DNA from: an unicellular cyanobacterium SU2
GTDB taxonomy: Bacteria > Cyanobacteriota > Cyanobacteriia > Cyanobacteriales > Microcystaceae
Assembly (NCBI GenBank): GCA_002110465.1
Contig: NEED01000001.1
Location: 62,001-126,000 of the forward strand
Length of the DNA stretch: 64,000 bases
Direction: 5' to 3'
This document shows, in pieces, positions 51,920-61,586 of this stretch (the stretch's first letter is position 1; the number at the start of each line of letters is the position of its first letter). Under the pieces are notes generated by a model. That model saw only the letters and a list, made by a program, of their open reading frames with translations, was not told where the DNA came from and ran no database searches. The position numbers were made by a program, and so were the translations under genes.

Positions 51920-53653
51920 TTACTTTAAACGTCTAATTACTACTATGAGGCAAACCAGAAAAAAATAGGGTATCAGTTGAATATATCCAAAGCTCAATTG
52001 AAAAGACTGAGAGGAGTTTGGATTCTTTAGCAGGTTTTGCTCCCAATTACAGTTAGAGATAGAAGAAGTTAACTTGAGTTTTTGTAAAGGGTCAAGAATT
52101 AATTCTTTTATAGCATTGTGTTTAGGTGAACCGTCTTGATTTAAAAACTCTAATGCCCCAAACTGAGTATTTCCCCTCGAATTGAGAGCCTGAATATCCA
52201 AAAAGTGCATAAACAAATTACCCCCTTGTTGATTCCAACAAGTAAAATACTCTTTGTATAGTTCGCCCATTCGAGGATCACGATTTGCTGCTAAAAATAA
52301 ATTTTGAATCCGTTGGCTATCTTTGACCGTTCCATGACCCCCTAAATGTTGCCCGCCTTCGTAAGCCAGTAGCTGCAAGTTTTCTTTTTTAGCTAGTGCG
52401 ATATGTTCTTGCATCTGTTCGTAAGCGGCGGTAACGGCTCCACCCCTTGGACTATTGTTGAGCTTTCCTCCTTTAGTTAACTCTTCAAACAATTGGTCAA
52501 CAGTCCATTTTTCTACCGTGGATTTATTTTGTGGCATGGCGATATATCGTCCAAAATAAGGAGCAATAGCGATCGCATCAATTCCATAATCAGTATGGGT
52601 TTTATCTTCGTTTGACCAAAAACGATAATCAAGTGCTTGTTTGATAATGCGAACAGAAGCCCCTTGTCCCCCCATGACCCCAATGACTCGCTCTTTTTGT
52701 CCAGTTACATTAAATACTTTATCCCAAATTTGTGTAATCTCCGTCGTTCTTTTTCCAAACCAATTGGCAGAATTTCCTTTAAAGGTAGAATCCTTTTTTA
52801 CTTGTTTCTCTACCCAGGAATTTTGCTCAAACATTCCATTCCAAACTTCATTAGAATACTCAACATAAACGTTTAGTCCTGGGTTTAAATTATCTCGAAC
52901 ATATTCAGCAAACTTAGTAATATATTCGTCTGTAGCTTGGTGAGGCATATTAAACCAAGGGTCTCGCTCCAGAATATTGGCTAACTCCACCATAATTTCT
53001 ACGGGGACTCCTGTACTCCAATGATAGTCAGAAATTGTTGGACGACTTGACCACTGAATTTCTGGAGAATTATTAGTTTCTTGCCAGTTCATGAAACGAA
53101 TTGCATGATAATGTCTTATCTTCTCTATAAATAATGGATTGAAAATTTCTGTTTGATAATTTGATTTGTAAGCAAAGGGAATCACTCGAATATTACGAAT
53201 ATAATTACCAGTGTTATTAGGATCAGTTTCAGTAATAGTTAATAAGATACCTTTGTTCGTAGGCGTTACATTAATCACATCTCGACCGGGTTGAGAGGCT
53301 GTTAAGTCGATACTGGCATCATGTTTGTAATTAAGTTTTCCTTCTCCCTCATAAAGGACTAAATATTTTCCTCCTGGGTAATTTCCTTGTGTTCCACGAT
53401 GCAAAATTGTACTAACTTTTGTGTATTTTGCTGAACCTCTAATTGGAGATAAAGACTTGAGCCAACCATTTTCGTCTAAGTCCAAAATGTTATCTTCTTG
53501 TGTATTGGAATTATTGTTAGACTGAGTAATCCACGGACTAGAAGATTTAAAGCTATCAATAAAAGGCAATTGAGTTGACCAATATCTTATTTTAGCTAAG
53601 TTAGTTCCTATACTTTGTTGACTTGTTGTATTATTTTGAGTGTAATAATTCAT
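51920..53653 (-). CDS. Glycoside hydrolase-like protein with C-terminal membrane anchor
   Basis: The start is set at the ATG at 53653 (577 residues); the frame reaches ten codons further back. The middle part reads as a TIM-barrel glycosidase of the GH5-like clan. NVYVEYSNEVWNGMF holds the NE acid/base pair (Glu about 269) and LQLLAYEGGQHLGGHG supplies a likely nucleophile Glu. RFMNWQETNN comes before it. The N-terminal ~150 residues form a separate beta-rich domain. The last ~17 residues (YFFLVCLIVVIRRLK) form a membrane anchor with a positive end. I see no N-terminal signal peptide. Confidence 0.65.
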   Translation of the reverse strand: MNYYTQNNTTSQQSIGTNLAKIRYWSTQLPFIDSFKSSSPWITQSNNNSNTQEDNILDLDENGWLKSLSPIRGSAKYTKVSTILHRGTQGNYPGGKYLVLYEGEGKLNYKHDASIDLTASQPGRDVINVTPTNKGILLTITETDPNNTGNYIRNIRVIPFAYKSNYQTEIFNPLFIEKIRHYHAIRFMNWQETNNSPEIQWSSRPTISDYHWSTGVPVEIMVELANILERDPWFNMPHQATDEYITKFAEYVRDNLNPGLNVYVEYSNEVWNGMFEQNSWVEKQVKKDSTFKGNSANWFGKRTTEITQIWDKVFNVTGQKERVIGVMGGQGASVRIIKQALDYRFWSNEDKTHTDYGIDAIAIAPYFGRYIAMPQNKSTVEKWTVDQLFEELTKGGKLNNSPRGGAVTAAYEQMQEHIALAKKENLQLLAYEGGQHLGGHGTVKDSQRIQNLFLAANRDPRMGELYKEYFTCWNQQGGNLFMHFLDIQALNSRGNTQFGALEFLNQDGSPKHNAIKELILDPLQKLKLTSSISNCNWEQNLLKNPNSSQSFQLSFGYIQLIPYFFLVCLIVVIRRLK

Positions 53654-53766
53654 CGAATATATTTCTTTTATTTTTTTAAACAAATAATTTCTCTCCCTGC
53701 TCCCTTGCAGCTATCTGTAGCAAACATTTAGCCATTTCATATAAGAAGGGGTCTGATCCATTCCAT

Positions 53767-53802
53767 AAAAAAGAAAAGCCCACACCACGATTGTAGTGCG
53801 GG
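53767..53802 (-). terminator. Intrinsic terminator after the DUF2555-like gene
   Basis: Read on the minus strand, CCCGCACTAC pairs with GTGGTGTGGG over ten positions (with two G-U pairs) around the tetraloop AATC. A T-rich run CTTTTCTTTTTT follows. It stands 35 nt after the stop codon of the DUF2555-like gene. Confidence 0.8.
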
Positions 53803-53836
53803 AGGTTGTCAGATGGTTATTGATTTAGAGTGATGA

Positions 53837-54049
53837 TTATGCTTCATCATAGGTTTCAATATCAAGTAAATAGAGATAGGGTTCAGCTAACTCTTGACGT
53901 TGAAACGCGATCGCCCTCAATAAATGCCAATCATTTAAAGCTTCAAAGGGGTTGCTGTAATCATCTTGTTCTAACCGCTTGGCTAAACCCGCGACATCCT
54001 CTTCAGTGAATACCGAAATATCTGGCTGCGCTGCACTTAAAACCGTCAT
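53837..54049 (-). CDS. DUF2555-like small cyanobacterial protein
   Basis: The start is the ATG at 54049, since GGAGG lies 6 nt upstream; an earlier frame start (54067) has no ribosome binding site. The 70-residue protein contains VAGLAKRLEQDDYSNPFEAL, NDWHLLRAIAFQRQELAEPY and ends LYLLDIETYDEA, a pattern I associate with the cyanobacterial DUF2555 family. Function is unknown. It is a single gene with its own terminator (53767-53802). Confidence 0.75.
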   Translation of the reverse strand: MTVLSAAQPDISVFTEEDVAGLAKRLEQDDYSNPFEALNDWHLLRAIAFQRQELAEPYLYLLDIETYDEA

Positions 54050-54440
54050 TCCGAACCTCCTGATCAATCCGCACGTTAAACTTATAGCAGTTAAAGTATA
54101 GGTTTTAGGTCAAGACCCTTCATTCTAAAGCCGAGTTTTATTTCTGAACTTGAGATGGGGATCTAATAGACCTTGACTCCTATTGATTTGATAACTGCTG
54201 TCATACCTAACTGTCCCTATTCTACTGTTCTTTGACAAAGTCTCCCACAAACCCTTTAGGGAATTGTCATCTCTGGTTTAAGTTAAATCTACTGTTCATT
54301 TAAGCCTCAAAGTTTTTGTCAGACTAGGGTTTTCGGGATCTAGAAGCTCCAATTTTTCGGATAAATATTAGATGAAACTTCAAAAAATCTTAATTATTGT
54401 CTTAGGATGATTGATATTATTGAGTCGTTTTGTTTTGACT
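54050..54440. other. AT-rich upstream region of the DUF2555-like gene
   Basis: Apart from the ribosome binding site of the DUF2555-like gene at its left edge I see nothing in this stretch that can be named as a gene or a site. Confidence 0.3.
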
Positions 54441-54580
54441 CTCAAGTGTTACCTCAAATTGCTTTACTAAAGCATTACAGATTTTCTTATGAATAGTTTA
54501 AATATCTCCATTGGTTAACGTGCGATCGCATCCGCAACAGGCTAAACTAAAAGCTAAAATCGATTGTCCTTATGGTATAT
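54441..54580 (-). pseudogene. Decayed copy of the 3' end of pheT
   Basis: About 140 bp here match the last ~140 bp of pheT at 54945-55090. Shared runs include AGTGTTACCTCAAATTGCTT, GGTTAACGTGCGATCGC and GGCTAAACTAAA, with point differences and short drift between them. The frame is broken and no start exists. It lies about 500 bp downstream of the real pheT end and in the same orientation, so a partial tandem duplication or an old rearrangement left it here. Confidence 0.8.
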
Positions 54581-54750
54581 TTTTTCTCTTATATTATTGA
54601 AATTTTCATAAATCTTTTTAAATACTTACAAATTTCTTTAATTAACCATTGAAGATAAGAATCTTGAAACACCCAATTTTTAAAGACTATTTTTAAATTG
54701 AAATCATTTTAATCCAGCAACTTTTAGTCCTTCCTGTAATAATATTCCTT

Positions 54751-54858
54751 TTAAAATATCAAGTAGTTATCGTAATGTATCTCTAATGGTTGATCAAATG
54801 TTTCTACTTGTTCTATTCCAATTAAAATCAATTTAATTAAATTCATATCTCTTTGCAT
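54751..54858 (-). pseudogene. Remnant resembling the start of a DUF2513 gene
   Basis: A 35-codon frame starts at the ATG at 54858 after an AAGGGG ribosome binding site. It reads MQRDMNLIKLILIGIEQVET, which resembles the opening of DUF2513 proteins (M-K-R-D-M-D-L-I-type start). It then meets a stop. Beyond it another frame gives GILLQEGLKVAGLK, which looks like continuation after a frameshift. I consider it a broken gene. Confidence 0.45.
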
Positions 54859-54944
54859 AATTTACCCCTTATATATTTTCAATAGGGTTAACCCAAGAAA
54901 TGAGTAACCCCATCATTGATAGTTTAGCGTCAGAATTAAATTAA

Positions 54945-57383
54945 TTAACTCCGAAGTGTTACCTCAAATTGCTTAACTAAAGTGTTCCGAATTTTGTCAT
55001 GAACAGGTTCTACATCTTTATCGGTTAACGTGCGATCGCCTGAACGATAGGCTAAACTAAACGCTAAACTTCGTTGTCCTTCTGGCACATTGTCCCCTTG
55101 ATATTGATCAAATAATTCAACCCCTGCTAGTAAATTTCCGCCTGCTTTATTCATTACTTTTGTTAAGTCGGCAACAGACACTTTTAAAGGGGCAAAAAAG
55201 GCTAAATCTCGTTCCACTGCCGGATAAGTAGAATAGAGACTTAAAATGGGGGTTATTAACTCTTCTTGTCCCAACGTTTCTAACAGTACGTTAAAATTCA
55301 ATATGAAAGCATACACCGCATCAATTAAGTCTTTTTCTTGACGTAATTGAGGATGTAATTGACCAAAAATTCCTAACTGTTTTTTTCCAACCCATAAAGA
55401 TGCAGTCCGACCAGGATGCAACCTTTTATCGCTATCATTAGGTTGGTATGTTACGTCTAACCCTAACCTTGCAAAAACACTTTCAAGAATACCTTTTGCT
55501 TCATACCATGTCATAGGAACCGACTTTCCACTACGACTCCACCGTCCTTGAGGAAAGACATCACCGCCAAAAATTCCGGTGACTTCATCCCATTCTTGGT
55601 CTTTATCGTCAATTTTGCGGAAAATACGCCCAATTTCAAAGGCATTTAACGCACCATTTCCTTGAGACTGGTTATACGCAAACGCATCAATTAACCCATC
55701 GAGTAAATTCGTTCTTAATGCTGCATATTCAGCAAAGAGAGGGTTAGCAATCACAATATCCGCTTTTTCGGGTTTAACTAAAGAATATTGAACCACTTCT
55801 GTTAATCCTACTGCACGGAACACTTCCCGAACCTTGCGTTGAATTTGATAGTCAAAAGAAAGTCCCCCAGGTTCGCTTTTATCGGGGAGTTCATCACAGA
55901 AATGATCGTAACCATACAAACGCGCAACTTCTTCAATTAAGTCTATTTCACGTTCTAAGTCCCGATAACGATAAGAAGGAACCGAAACTTTCCAAACGTC
56001 ATTTTTTCCTTTAACACAGATTAAATTGCATCCTAGGTCACTTAGAATGCGCTCTACATCAGTGGCTGCTATATTAGTAACCTTACCATCTTTTTCAATC
56101 GGCCCTAAAACCTGATGTATCCGTTCTAATCTTAGAGTAATGGATTCGGTGGACAAATCAGGACGATTATCTTCAAGTTGTTTAGTGACAGGGGTTCCTC
56201 CTGCTAACTCCGCAATTAAGGCGATCGCACGATTACAAGCTAATTCTAACTCAGATTGATTAATTCCCCGTTCATACCTTGCAGAGGACTCGCTACGCAG
56301 ACTTTGGGAACGAGAAGAACGACGAATGGTTACTTGATCAAATAAGGCTGCTTCGAGGACAATATTTTGGGTGGTATCGTCTACTTCGGTTTCCTGTCCT
56401 CCCATCACACCTGCTAAGGCAACAGGGGTATCATTGGCGGTAATTACCAAGTTTTCCGGTTTTAAACTTCTTTTTTGGTCATCAAGGGTGATTAAGGTTT
56501 CTTTTTCCGTTGCAAACCGTACCCCAAGGGTTAAGGGTTTCTGCTTCGCAACGGTTTCTAATTTATCTCGATCAAAAGCGTGTAACGGTTGTCCCCATTC
56601 GAGTAGAATTAAATTGGTCACATCCACCACATTATTGATCGGACGGACTCCTGCTGCTTCGAGTCTACTTTGCAACCATTCAGGAGACGGTGCAATTTTC
56701 ACGTTTTCAATAACGGTTCCCATATATGCAGGACAAGCATTCCCGTCTGCTACCTTCACTTTTAGGGAATAGGGGGACTTTTTGGGGAAAGAAACCTTTT
56801 CCGGTTCCGGTAAGTTTAATTTTCCTCCCGTTAACGCTGCAACTTCCCGCGCAACCCCTACCATACTCATTGCATCCGCGCGGTTTGCAGTGGGGGTAAT
56901 ATCGAGGATAACATCGTCTAATCCTAAATAGGGACGAGCATCTTCCCCTAATTTTAAACTATCATCTTCAAAAATATAGATTCCGGCGGATTCTTTGGCT
57001 AAACCCACTTCAGCAAGAGAACAAATCATCCCTTCGGACTTAACCCCTCGCAGTTTTGCGGGTTTAATTTTGATGTCAATTTGGGGTAAATACGTCCCTA
57101 CCGTCGCTACCGGAACAATGATATCAGATGCAGCGTTTGGCGCACCGCAGACGATGTTTAACGAGGTTTCCTTGCCAATATCCACTTGACAGACACTCAA
57201 TTTATCTGCGTTCGGATGGGGTTGGCGATCGATGATTTTTCCGATAACGACTCCATCAGCCCACTGACGACGATCTTCGATTTCATCGACTTCTAATCCT
57301 GCTATGGTTAAAATATCTGCTAATGCTTCGGGGGAGAGGGTAACGTTTACTAATTCCCTTAGCCAGTTGACCGAAATCTTCAT
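54945..57383 (-). CDS. pheT: Phenylalanyl-tRNA synthetase beta subunit
   Basis: The protein has 812 residues, the expected length. It begins [20 protein letters not shown]. It has the tRNA-binding (EMAP-like) domain near 45-150, the B3/4 editing domain, the B5 domain, the core [14 protein letters not shown], and the C-terminal anticodon-binding FDX-ACB domain ([40 protein letters not shown]). It pairs with PheS to charge tRNA-Phe. pheS is not in the window; in cyanobacteria the two genes are often apart. A damaged copy of its 3' end lies at 54441-54580. Confidence 0.98.
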   Translation of the reverse strand: MKISVNWLRELVNVTLSPEALADILTIAGLEVDEIEDRRQWADGVVIGKIIDRQPHPNADKLSVCQVDIGKETSLNIVCGAPNAASDIIVPVATVGTYLPQIDIKIKPAKLRGVKSEGMICSLAEVGLAKESAGIYIFEDDSLKLGEDARPYLGLDDVILDITPTANRADAMSMVGVAREVAALTGGKLNLPEPEKVSFPKKSPYSLKVKVADGNACPAYMGTVIENVKIAPSPEWLQSRLEAAGVRPINNVVDVTNLILLEWGQPLHAFDRDKLETVAKQKPLTLGVRFATEKETLITLDDQKRSLKPENLVITANDTPVALAGVMGGQETEVDDTTQNIVLEAALFDQVTIRRSSRSQSLRSESSARYERGINQSELELACNRAIALIAELAGGTPVTKQLEDNRPDLSTESITLRLERIHQVLGPIEKDGKVTNIAATDVERILSDLGCNLICVKGKNDVWKVSVPSYRYRDLEREIDLIEEVARLYGYDHFCDELPDKSEPGGLSFDYQIQRKVREVFRAVGLTEVVQYSLVKPEKADIVIANPLFAEYAALRTNLLDGLIDAFAYNQSQGNGALNAFEIGRIFRKIDDKDQEWDEVTGIFGGDVFPQGRWSRSGKSVPMTWYEAKGILESVFARLGLDVTYQPNDSDKRLHPGRTASLWVGKKQLGIFGQLHPQLRQEKDLIDAVYAFILNFNVLLETLGQEELITPILSLYSTYPAVERDLAFFAPLKVSVADLTKVMNKAGGNLLAGVELFDQYQGDNVPEGQRSLAFSLAYRSGDRTLTDKDVEPVHDKIRNTLVKQFEVTLRS

Positions 57384-57441
57384 GGTGTATTATTTTCTGT
57401 ATTGTCTGCGATCGTGACCAGTTATTAGTTTACCTTGAGTT

Positions 57442-57474
57442 AGGGAACGGGGAACGGGGAACAGGGAACGGGGG
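57442..57474. repeat. Short tandem heptamer repeat (RGGGAAC)n
   Basis: Four successive heptamers, AGGGAAC, GGGGAAC, GGGGAAC and AGGGAAC, stand between pheT and the pentapeptide gene. Cyanobacterial genomes often carry such short tandemly repeated heptamers. The number of copies may vary between strains. No function is apparent. Confidence 0.8.
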
Positions 57475-57496
57475 TTAAAGATAACATTCTCTAATT

Positions 57497-58237
57497 TTAT
57501 TCAACTTCAAAGTTAACTTTCATAAGATCAGATCCTTTCAAGTTAGCCCCTTCAAGATTAGCACCACTAAGATTAACTCCAGGTAAATAAATAGCAAACA
57601 AGTATGTTGAACTCAAATTAGCTTGACTAAAATCACATGAATCTAATTGCAAGTTCGGATAATCTCGCTTAGTCATATCAAAAAAAACATATAAATAAAC
57701 TAAAATATTTCCTTTATCTTTGTGTGCGTCTTTAGGTAATCTGTTTAAAACTATTAAGGTTTTAACTTTCACTCTTTGCATAATTGTATACATTTTATTT
57801 TCAGCTTGGAGCAAATTTGACTTTGATACACATTTTCCTTCAGGATCAAAATATTGATTAGGTTGGTCGTAGAGTAAATCTAAATCGAATGCAAGTTTTC
57901 CTATATCATCAAAATACTTATTTAATATTTCTTGCTCTCTATTTTTTTGACTAATTTCAAATTCTATTTTTCTGTTTGCTTCTTGATTATTAGCTATTCT
58001 TTTTGTGATAAAAATCGCTATGACTATCGAAGTCAAAGGGGTCAATAAGCTTGAAGCAGGTTCTAAAAAAAGAATTTGAGTCACTAAAACAACAAAAACA
58101 AATAAAATATAAATCACAAAGAAACGTGAAATTAAATCAGTTACGTTTGCAAGAGTTAGGCTTTGTAAGGTAATTGGTATTCTTTTTCGTTGATTATTTT
58201 CTGATAATTCTTGCTTTTGATTCATGTTCATAAGCAA
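57497..58237 (-). CDS. Membrane protein with C-terminal pentapeptide repeats
   Basis: The protein has 246 residues. Two hydrophobic segments lie at about residues 37-60 and 63-80, and a charged helical part follows (AIANNQ...KNREQEILNKYFDDI). The last ~45 residues are pentapeptide repeats of the A(D/N)LXX type (CDFSQANLSSTYL, NLSGANLEGANLKGSDL). Only about six to eight repeats are present, so the beta-helix is short. The repeats are probably on the cytoplasmic side. Function is unknown. ATG codons at 58237, 58231 and 58225 compete as start. Confidence 0.7.
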   Translation of the reverse strand: MLMNMNQKQELSENNQRKRIPITLQSLTLANVTDLISRFFVIYILFVFVVLVTQILFLEPASSLLTPLTSIVIAIFITKRIANNQEANRKIEFEISQKNREQEILNKYFDDIGKLAFDLDLLYDQPNQYFDPEGKCVSKSNLLQAENKMYTIMQRVKVKTLIVLNRLPKDAHKDKGNILVYLYVFFDMTKRDYPNLQLDSCDFSQANLSSTYLFAIYLPGVNLSGANLEGANLKGSDLMKVNFEVE

Positions 58238-58415
58238 TTAAATTCTGTTTTTCGACCTCACTAATATAACAAAGTTACTCGACAATGAATTGAAGCTCTT
58301 GTAGGGTGGGCAAGTTAGAGATGATTGGTGGGAAAACTTTAAATGATTGAAGTTTGCTTACTCTATCCCCTAAGATAGAATTATAAATAATGAGTGTTAA
58401 AGTTAAATCGTCGAT

Positions 58416-58610
58416 ATGCGCTATCAAGTAAAATTACAAGAAAGTGAAGAAGGTTATGCCGTATGGTGTCCCAGTTTACCAGGATGCTGGTCTCAAGGTC
58501 AAACCAAAGAAGAGGCGTTAGAAAATATCAAAGATGCTATCCAAATTTACTTGGAAACCATTGAAGAAATCAATCAAGATACTAATTCTTGTTATGTGGA
58601 AGTCGGATAA
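58416..58610 (+). CDS. hicB: HicB-type antitoxin
   Basis: The protein has 64 residues. The typical HicB partial RNase-H fold motif is complete: YQVKLQESEEGYAVWCPSLP followed by GCWSQGQTKEEALENIKDAI and a C-terminal helix. It lacks the extra DNA-binding domain of longer HicB proteins. It is immediately followed by hicA (2-nt gap), so the pair should be co-transcribed; here the antitoxin is first, the reverse of the E. coli order. Confidence 0.88.
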   Translation: MRYQVKLQESEEGYAVWCPSLPGCWSQGQTKEEALENIKDAIQIYLETIEEINQDTNSCYVEVG

Positions 58611-58612
58611 TT

Positions 58613-58825
58613 ATGCCAAAACTTCCAGGTATCAATCATTTGAGAGCGATTAAAGCTTTTGAAAAGGTAGGTTTTCAAGTAATTAGACAGGGTAAACATA
58701 TTACTATGTCTAAAGATGGTCGTATTATTGTTATTCCTAGAGCTAATCCAATTAATGCTTATACAATGGCTGGAATTATACACGATGCTGGATTAACTAT
58801 TGCAACATTTAAAAAGCTTTTATAG
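58613..58825 (+). CDS. hicA: HicA-type mRNA interferase toxin
   Basis: The start is the ATG at 58613, 2 nt after the hicB stop; a frame start at 58589 lies inside hicB. The 70-residue protein has the double-stranded RNA-binding-like HicA fold: LRAIKAFEKVGFQVIRQGKH with the catalytic His in QGKHITM, then IVIPRANPINAYTMAGIIHD. HicA cleaves mRNAs when free of HicB. All key positions look intact, so the pair is probably functional. Confidence 0.88.
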   Translation: MPKLPGINHLRAIKAFEKVGFQVIRQGKHITMSKDGRIIVIPRANPINAYTMAGIIHDAGLTIATFKKLL

Positions 58826-59038
58826 GAAGCTCTTATAGACAACTAGTCAGAATTGATGAAAGAACCGACAATTTATGATATATCAACAGTATCGTCTGAC
58901 TATTCCATCTAATACTGAGTATTCTGTTCCTCAATCTTGACTAAAAAAAGACTAATAAAATATGATCGCTCTCCCCTTTCTTGGAACTATTGCGCTATAA
59001 CAGAGAGTCAGTACAGAAGAATTTAGCCAATTATCATT

Positions 59039-59752
59039 ATGTGGATTCGTCAACCGAGTAACATGATCAGTAAAATCCTTTCCCCGGCGGTGCAATTATG
59101 GTTACGTTCCCAAGTCGATCGCATAGAGACGCTACAGATGAAAATTCAAGGGAGTGATCGCCAGATTTTGGGGGGATATATTCCAGGGATTCTTCTCAAT
59201 AGCAAGGGTGCGGTTTATCAAGGGTTACATTTAGGTGAAGCAGACATTACTGGGGAAAATATCCGCATTAATATTGGTCAAGTCATTAAAGGAAAACCTT
59301 TGGAATTACTTGAAGCTATCCAAGTTTTAGGGGAAGTTAAGTTAACAGAAGAGAACTTACAAGCCTCTTTAGTTTCTCCCTTGTTAGCTGATGCTTTCCG
59401 AGAATTATTGATTGCTTTATTAGAATATCAAGGGATTCATGATCCTCAACCAATCTTAGACCGTTATAATATCACTTGGCAAGGGGCAACCTTAAATCAA
59501 TCTACTTTTACCTTACAGGGATCATGGACTGAAAATGAAGTCTCGACACCGATTATAATTACAGCCAAAATAGAGTTAATTTCTTCTCAAACCTTGCGCT
59601 TAATTCCCCTTAAAATGGAAGGAATACCAGAATTTAATGGTAATTCTTTAGACGAATTAGAATTAGATTTAGGATCAGATGTAATTATTGATTCTCTAAA
59701 TTTAGGAGATAATCAATTATTTTGTCGCGCACAATTGTTGATTCGTCCCTAA
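59039..59752 (+). CDS. DUF2993 family protein (LmeA-like)
   Basis: The protein has 237 residues. SKILSPAVQLWLRSQVDRIE and LQMKIQGSDRQILGGYIPGI are the opening of cyanobacterial DUF2993 proteins, followed by AVYQGLHLGEADITGENIRI. The family is related to a lipid-binding beta-rich fold; its role in cyanobacteria is not established. The ATG at 59063 is a good alternative start since family similarity begins there. No signal peptide is seen. Confidence 0.8.
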   Translation: MWIRQPSNMISKILSPAVQLWLRSQVDRIETLQMKIQGSDRQILGGYIPGILLNSKGAVYQGLHLGEADITGENIRINIGQVIKGKPLELLEAIQVLGEVKLTEENLQASLVSPLLADAFRELLIALLEYQGIHDPQPILDRYNITWQGATLNQSTFTLQGSWTENEVSTPIIITAKIELISSQTLRLIPLKMEGIPEFNGNSLDELELDLGSDVIIDSLNLGDNQLFCRAQLLIRP

Positions 59753-59903
59753 AAAGTCACTTACAGTTCCCTTAAGGAAAAGGTGAATCATCAGAGACTG
59801 TTCCTAAACAAAACATGATTGTTGGGTGCGTTAGGCAAACCACAGTTTTTTAGATAAGTTCTTTCATTTTTTTAGGTCGTAACCCACAAAAATGTTGTTT
59901 TTT

Positions 59904-59929
59904 GGTGTATTAGCGTAGCGTAATACACC
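59904..59929. repeat. REP-like palindrome
   Basis: GGTGTATTA (59904-59912) and TAATACACC (59921-59929) are perfect inverted repeats around GCGTAGCG. Sequences of this type (GTGTATTAGCG ... TAATACACC) are common dispersed palindromes in cyanobacteria. It defines the broken 3' end of the DUF29 remnant. A TAGGGTGGGCAA element at about 60153-60164, also at about 58303-58314, borders its other end. Confidence 0.7.
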
Positions 59930-60164
59930 CTACAGTTCTCTGTTGAATGATTAAGCTAATAGATGATAAAAATTTATCTCTTTCTCGTTTACTCAAATCT
60001 TCAATCTCTTCTAAAAGATTAACCCAATCAACTTCACTATAACGTTGTTCTTTTATTAGGGATATTTGTTGTTCGACCCATTGTATAATGTCAGTTTCAT
60101 AGAGAATTTTTCTACCAATCTCTGGGGAGTATTGAACGTGAAAACACAGCGGTAGGGTGGGCAA
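59910..60164 (-). pseudogene. Truncated DUF29 family remnant
   Basis: The middle reads ILYETDIIQWVEQQISLIKE and QRYSEVDWVNLLEEIEDLSK, the clear N-terminal half of DUF29, a family of about 150 residues common in cyanobacteria. The C-terminal half (the HLLKW part) is missing; the frame passes straight into the REP palindrome and ends. There is no ATG at the 5' end, where another REP-like sequence sits. It is therefore a fragment left between two repeats. Confidence 0.75.
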
Positions 60165-60259
60165 TGTCTACCTTACTTTTCTATAATAGTGCAGCGACTT
60201 TACAAACGCTCCCTTAAACTGAAATCATACTTAGTATTGGAACATATACCTTAAACCCT

Positions 60260-61471
60260 ATGGATACTAAAGCCTTTAAGCGTTCATTACAACAGTCAGA
60301 ACATTACCATCGTAAAGGATTTGGCCATGAGTCTGAAATCATGGGGGTGATGAATACAGAGTATCAAAGTTCTCTGATTCAACAAATCCGCCAAAATAAC
60401 TATCGATGGCAACAAGGAGAAGTCACTATTCATCTAGCAGAAGCATTTGGGTTCTGTTGGGGGGTTGAACGGGCTGTAGCCATGGCTTATGAAACCCGTC
60501 AGCATTTCCCCAACGAACGTATTTGGATTACTAATGAAATTATTCATAATCCTTCGGTGAATCAACGACTACGAGAAATGAAGGTAGGCTTTATTGAAGT
60601 TATTGATGGTAATAAAGACTTTTCCGTGGTTGATAAAGGAGATGTTGTCATCTTACCTGCGTTTGGCGCAAGCGTTACTGAAATGCAGCTTTTAAATGAT
60701 AAAAGTTGTACCATTGTGGATACGACTTGTCCTTGGGTTTCTAAAGTTTGGAATTCAGTAGAAAAACATAAAAAACGTCAATACACTTCTATTATTCACG
60801 GCAAATATGGTCACGAAGAAACGGTTGCCACAAGTTCATTTGCTGGGACTTACTTAGTAGTTCTCAATTTAGAACAAGCTAATTATGTTTGTGATTATAT
60901 TCTCAATGGAGGTAATAAAAAAGAATTTTTAGATAAGTTTAAAAATGCCCATTCTGAAGGGTTTGATCCTGATTCTGATTTAGAAAGGTTGGGTATTGCT
61001 AACCAAACTACCATGTTGAAGAGCGAAACGGAACAAATTGGTAAGCTTTTTGAAGGGACAATGTTGAAAAAGTATGGTCCAGCTAACTTGAATGAGCATT
61101 TTATGAGTTTTAATACTATCTGTGATGCCACCCAAGAACGTCAAGATGCCATGCTAGAATTAGTCGAACAAAAGTTAGATTTAATGGTGGTTATTGGTGG
61201 TTTTAATTCTTCTAATACTACTCATTTACAAGAGATTGCCATTGAACGGGGCATCCCCTCTTATCATATCGATAGTGCCACTCGAATCAAACCGAATAAT
61301 ACCATTGAATATAAACCTCTTGGTCAAGAGTTAGCTGTTAAAGAAAACTGGCTTCCTAATGGTTCTATTATTGTCGGTGTTACTTCTGGAGCATCCACTC
61401 CTGATATTGTTGTAGAGGCTGTTATTGAGGAGATTTTTGCCACGAAAACCCTATTATTGACTCAAAAATAG
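60260..61471 (+). CDS. ispH: 4-Hydroxy-3-methylbut-2-enyl diphosphate reductase
   Basis: The protein has 403 residues, the longer plant/cyanobacterial form. Iron-sulfur cysteines lie in [33 protein letters not shown] and [14 protein letters not shown]. The substrate motif is in [16 protein letters not shown], and the C-terminal [17 protein letters not shown] is intact. IspH makes IPP and DMAPP in the last step of the MEP pathway that feeds carotenoid, chlorophyll and quinone side chains. A hairpin (61548-61578) separates it from the convergent htrA gene. Confidence 0.97.
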   Translation: MDTKAFKRSLQQSEHYHRKGFGHESEIMGVMNTEYQSSLIQQIRQNNYRWQQGEVTIHLAEAFGFCWGVERAVAMAYETRQHFPNERIWITNEIIHNPSVNQRLREMKVGFIEVIDGNKDFSVVDKGDVVILPAFGASVTEMQLLNDKSCTIVDTTCPWVSKVWNSVEKHKKRQYTSIIHGKYGHEETVATSSFAGTYLVVLNLEQANYVCDYILNGGNKKEFLDKFKNAHSEGFDPDSDLERLGIANQTTMLKSETEQIGKLFEGTMLKKYGPANLNEHFMSFNTICDATQERQDAMLELVEQKLDLMVVIGGFNSSNTTHLQEIAIERGIPSYHIDSATRIKPNNTIEYKPLGQELAVKENWLPNGSIIVGVTSGASTPDIVVEAVIEEIFATKTLLLTQK

Positions 61472-61547
61472 TGACTGTTTTTGCTCTGTTTGACTAAAAT
61501 TCTCTCAGCTATTCAGTTTTTCTGGTAACTGAGATTTCATATTGTTG

Positions 61548-61578
61548 TTAGATGTGGTAACTTTACTACCACACCTAA
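61548..61578. terminator. Hairpin between convergent ispH and htrA
   Basis: TTAG-A-TGTGGTA and TACCACA-C-CTAA form an 11-bp stem with one internal mismatch and a 7-nt loop (ACTTTAC). It lies 77 nt after ispH and 8 nt before the htrA stop. The flanks are AT-rich but lack a pure T-run, so use as a two-way terminator is likely rather than sure. Confidence 0.55.
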
Positions 61579-61586
61579 TAATATAT

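Noticed and set aside
57442-57474. Heptamer repeat as a CRISPR or an origin iteron
   Set aside because: Only four 7-bp units without spacers, in an ordinary intergenic gap with no replication genes nearby.
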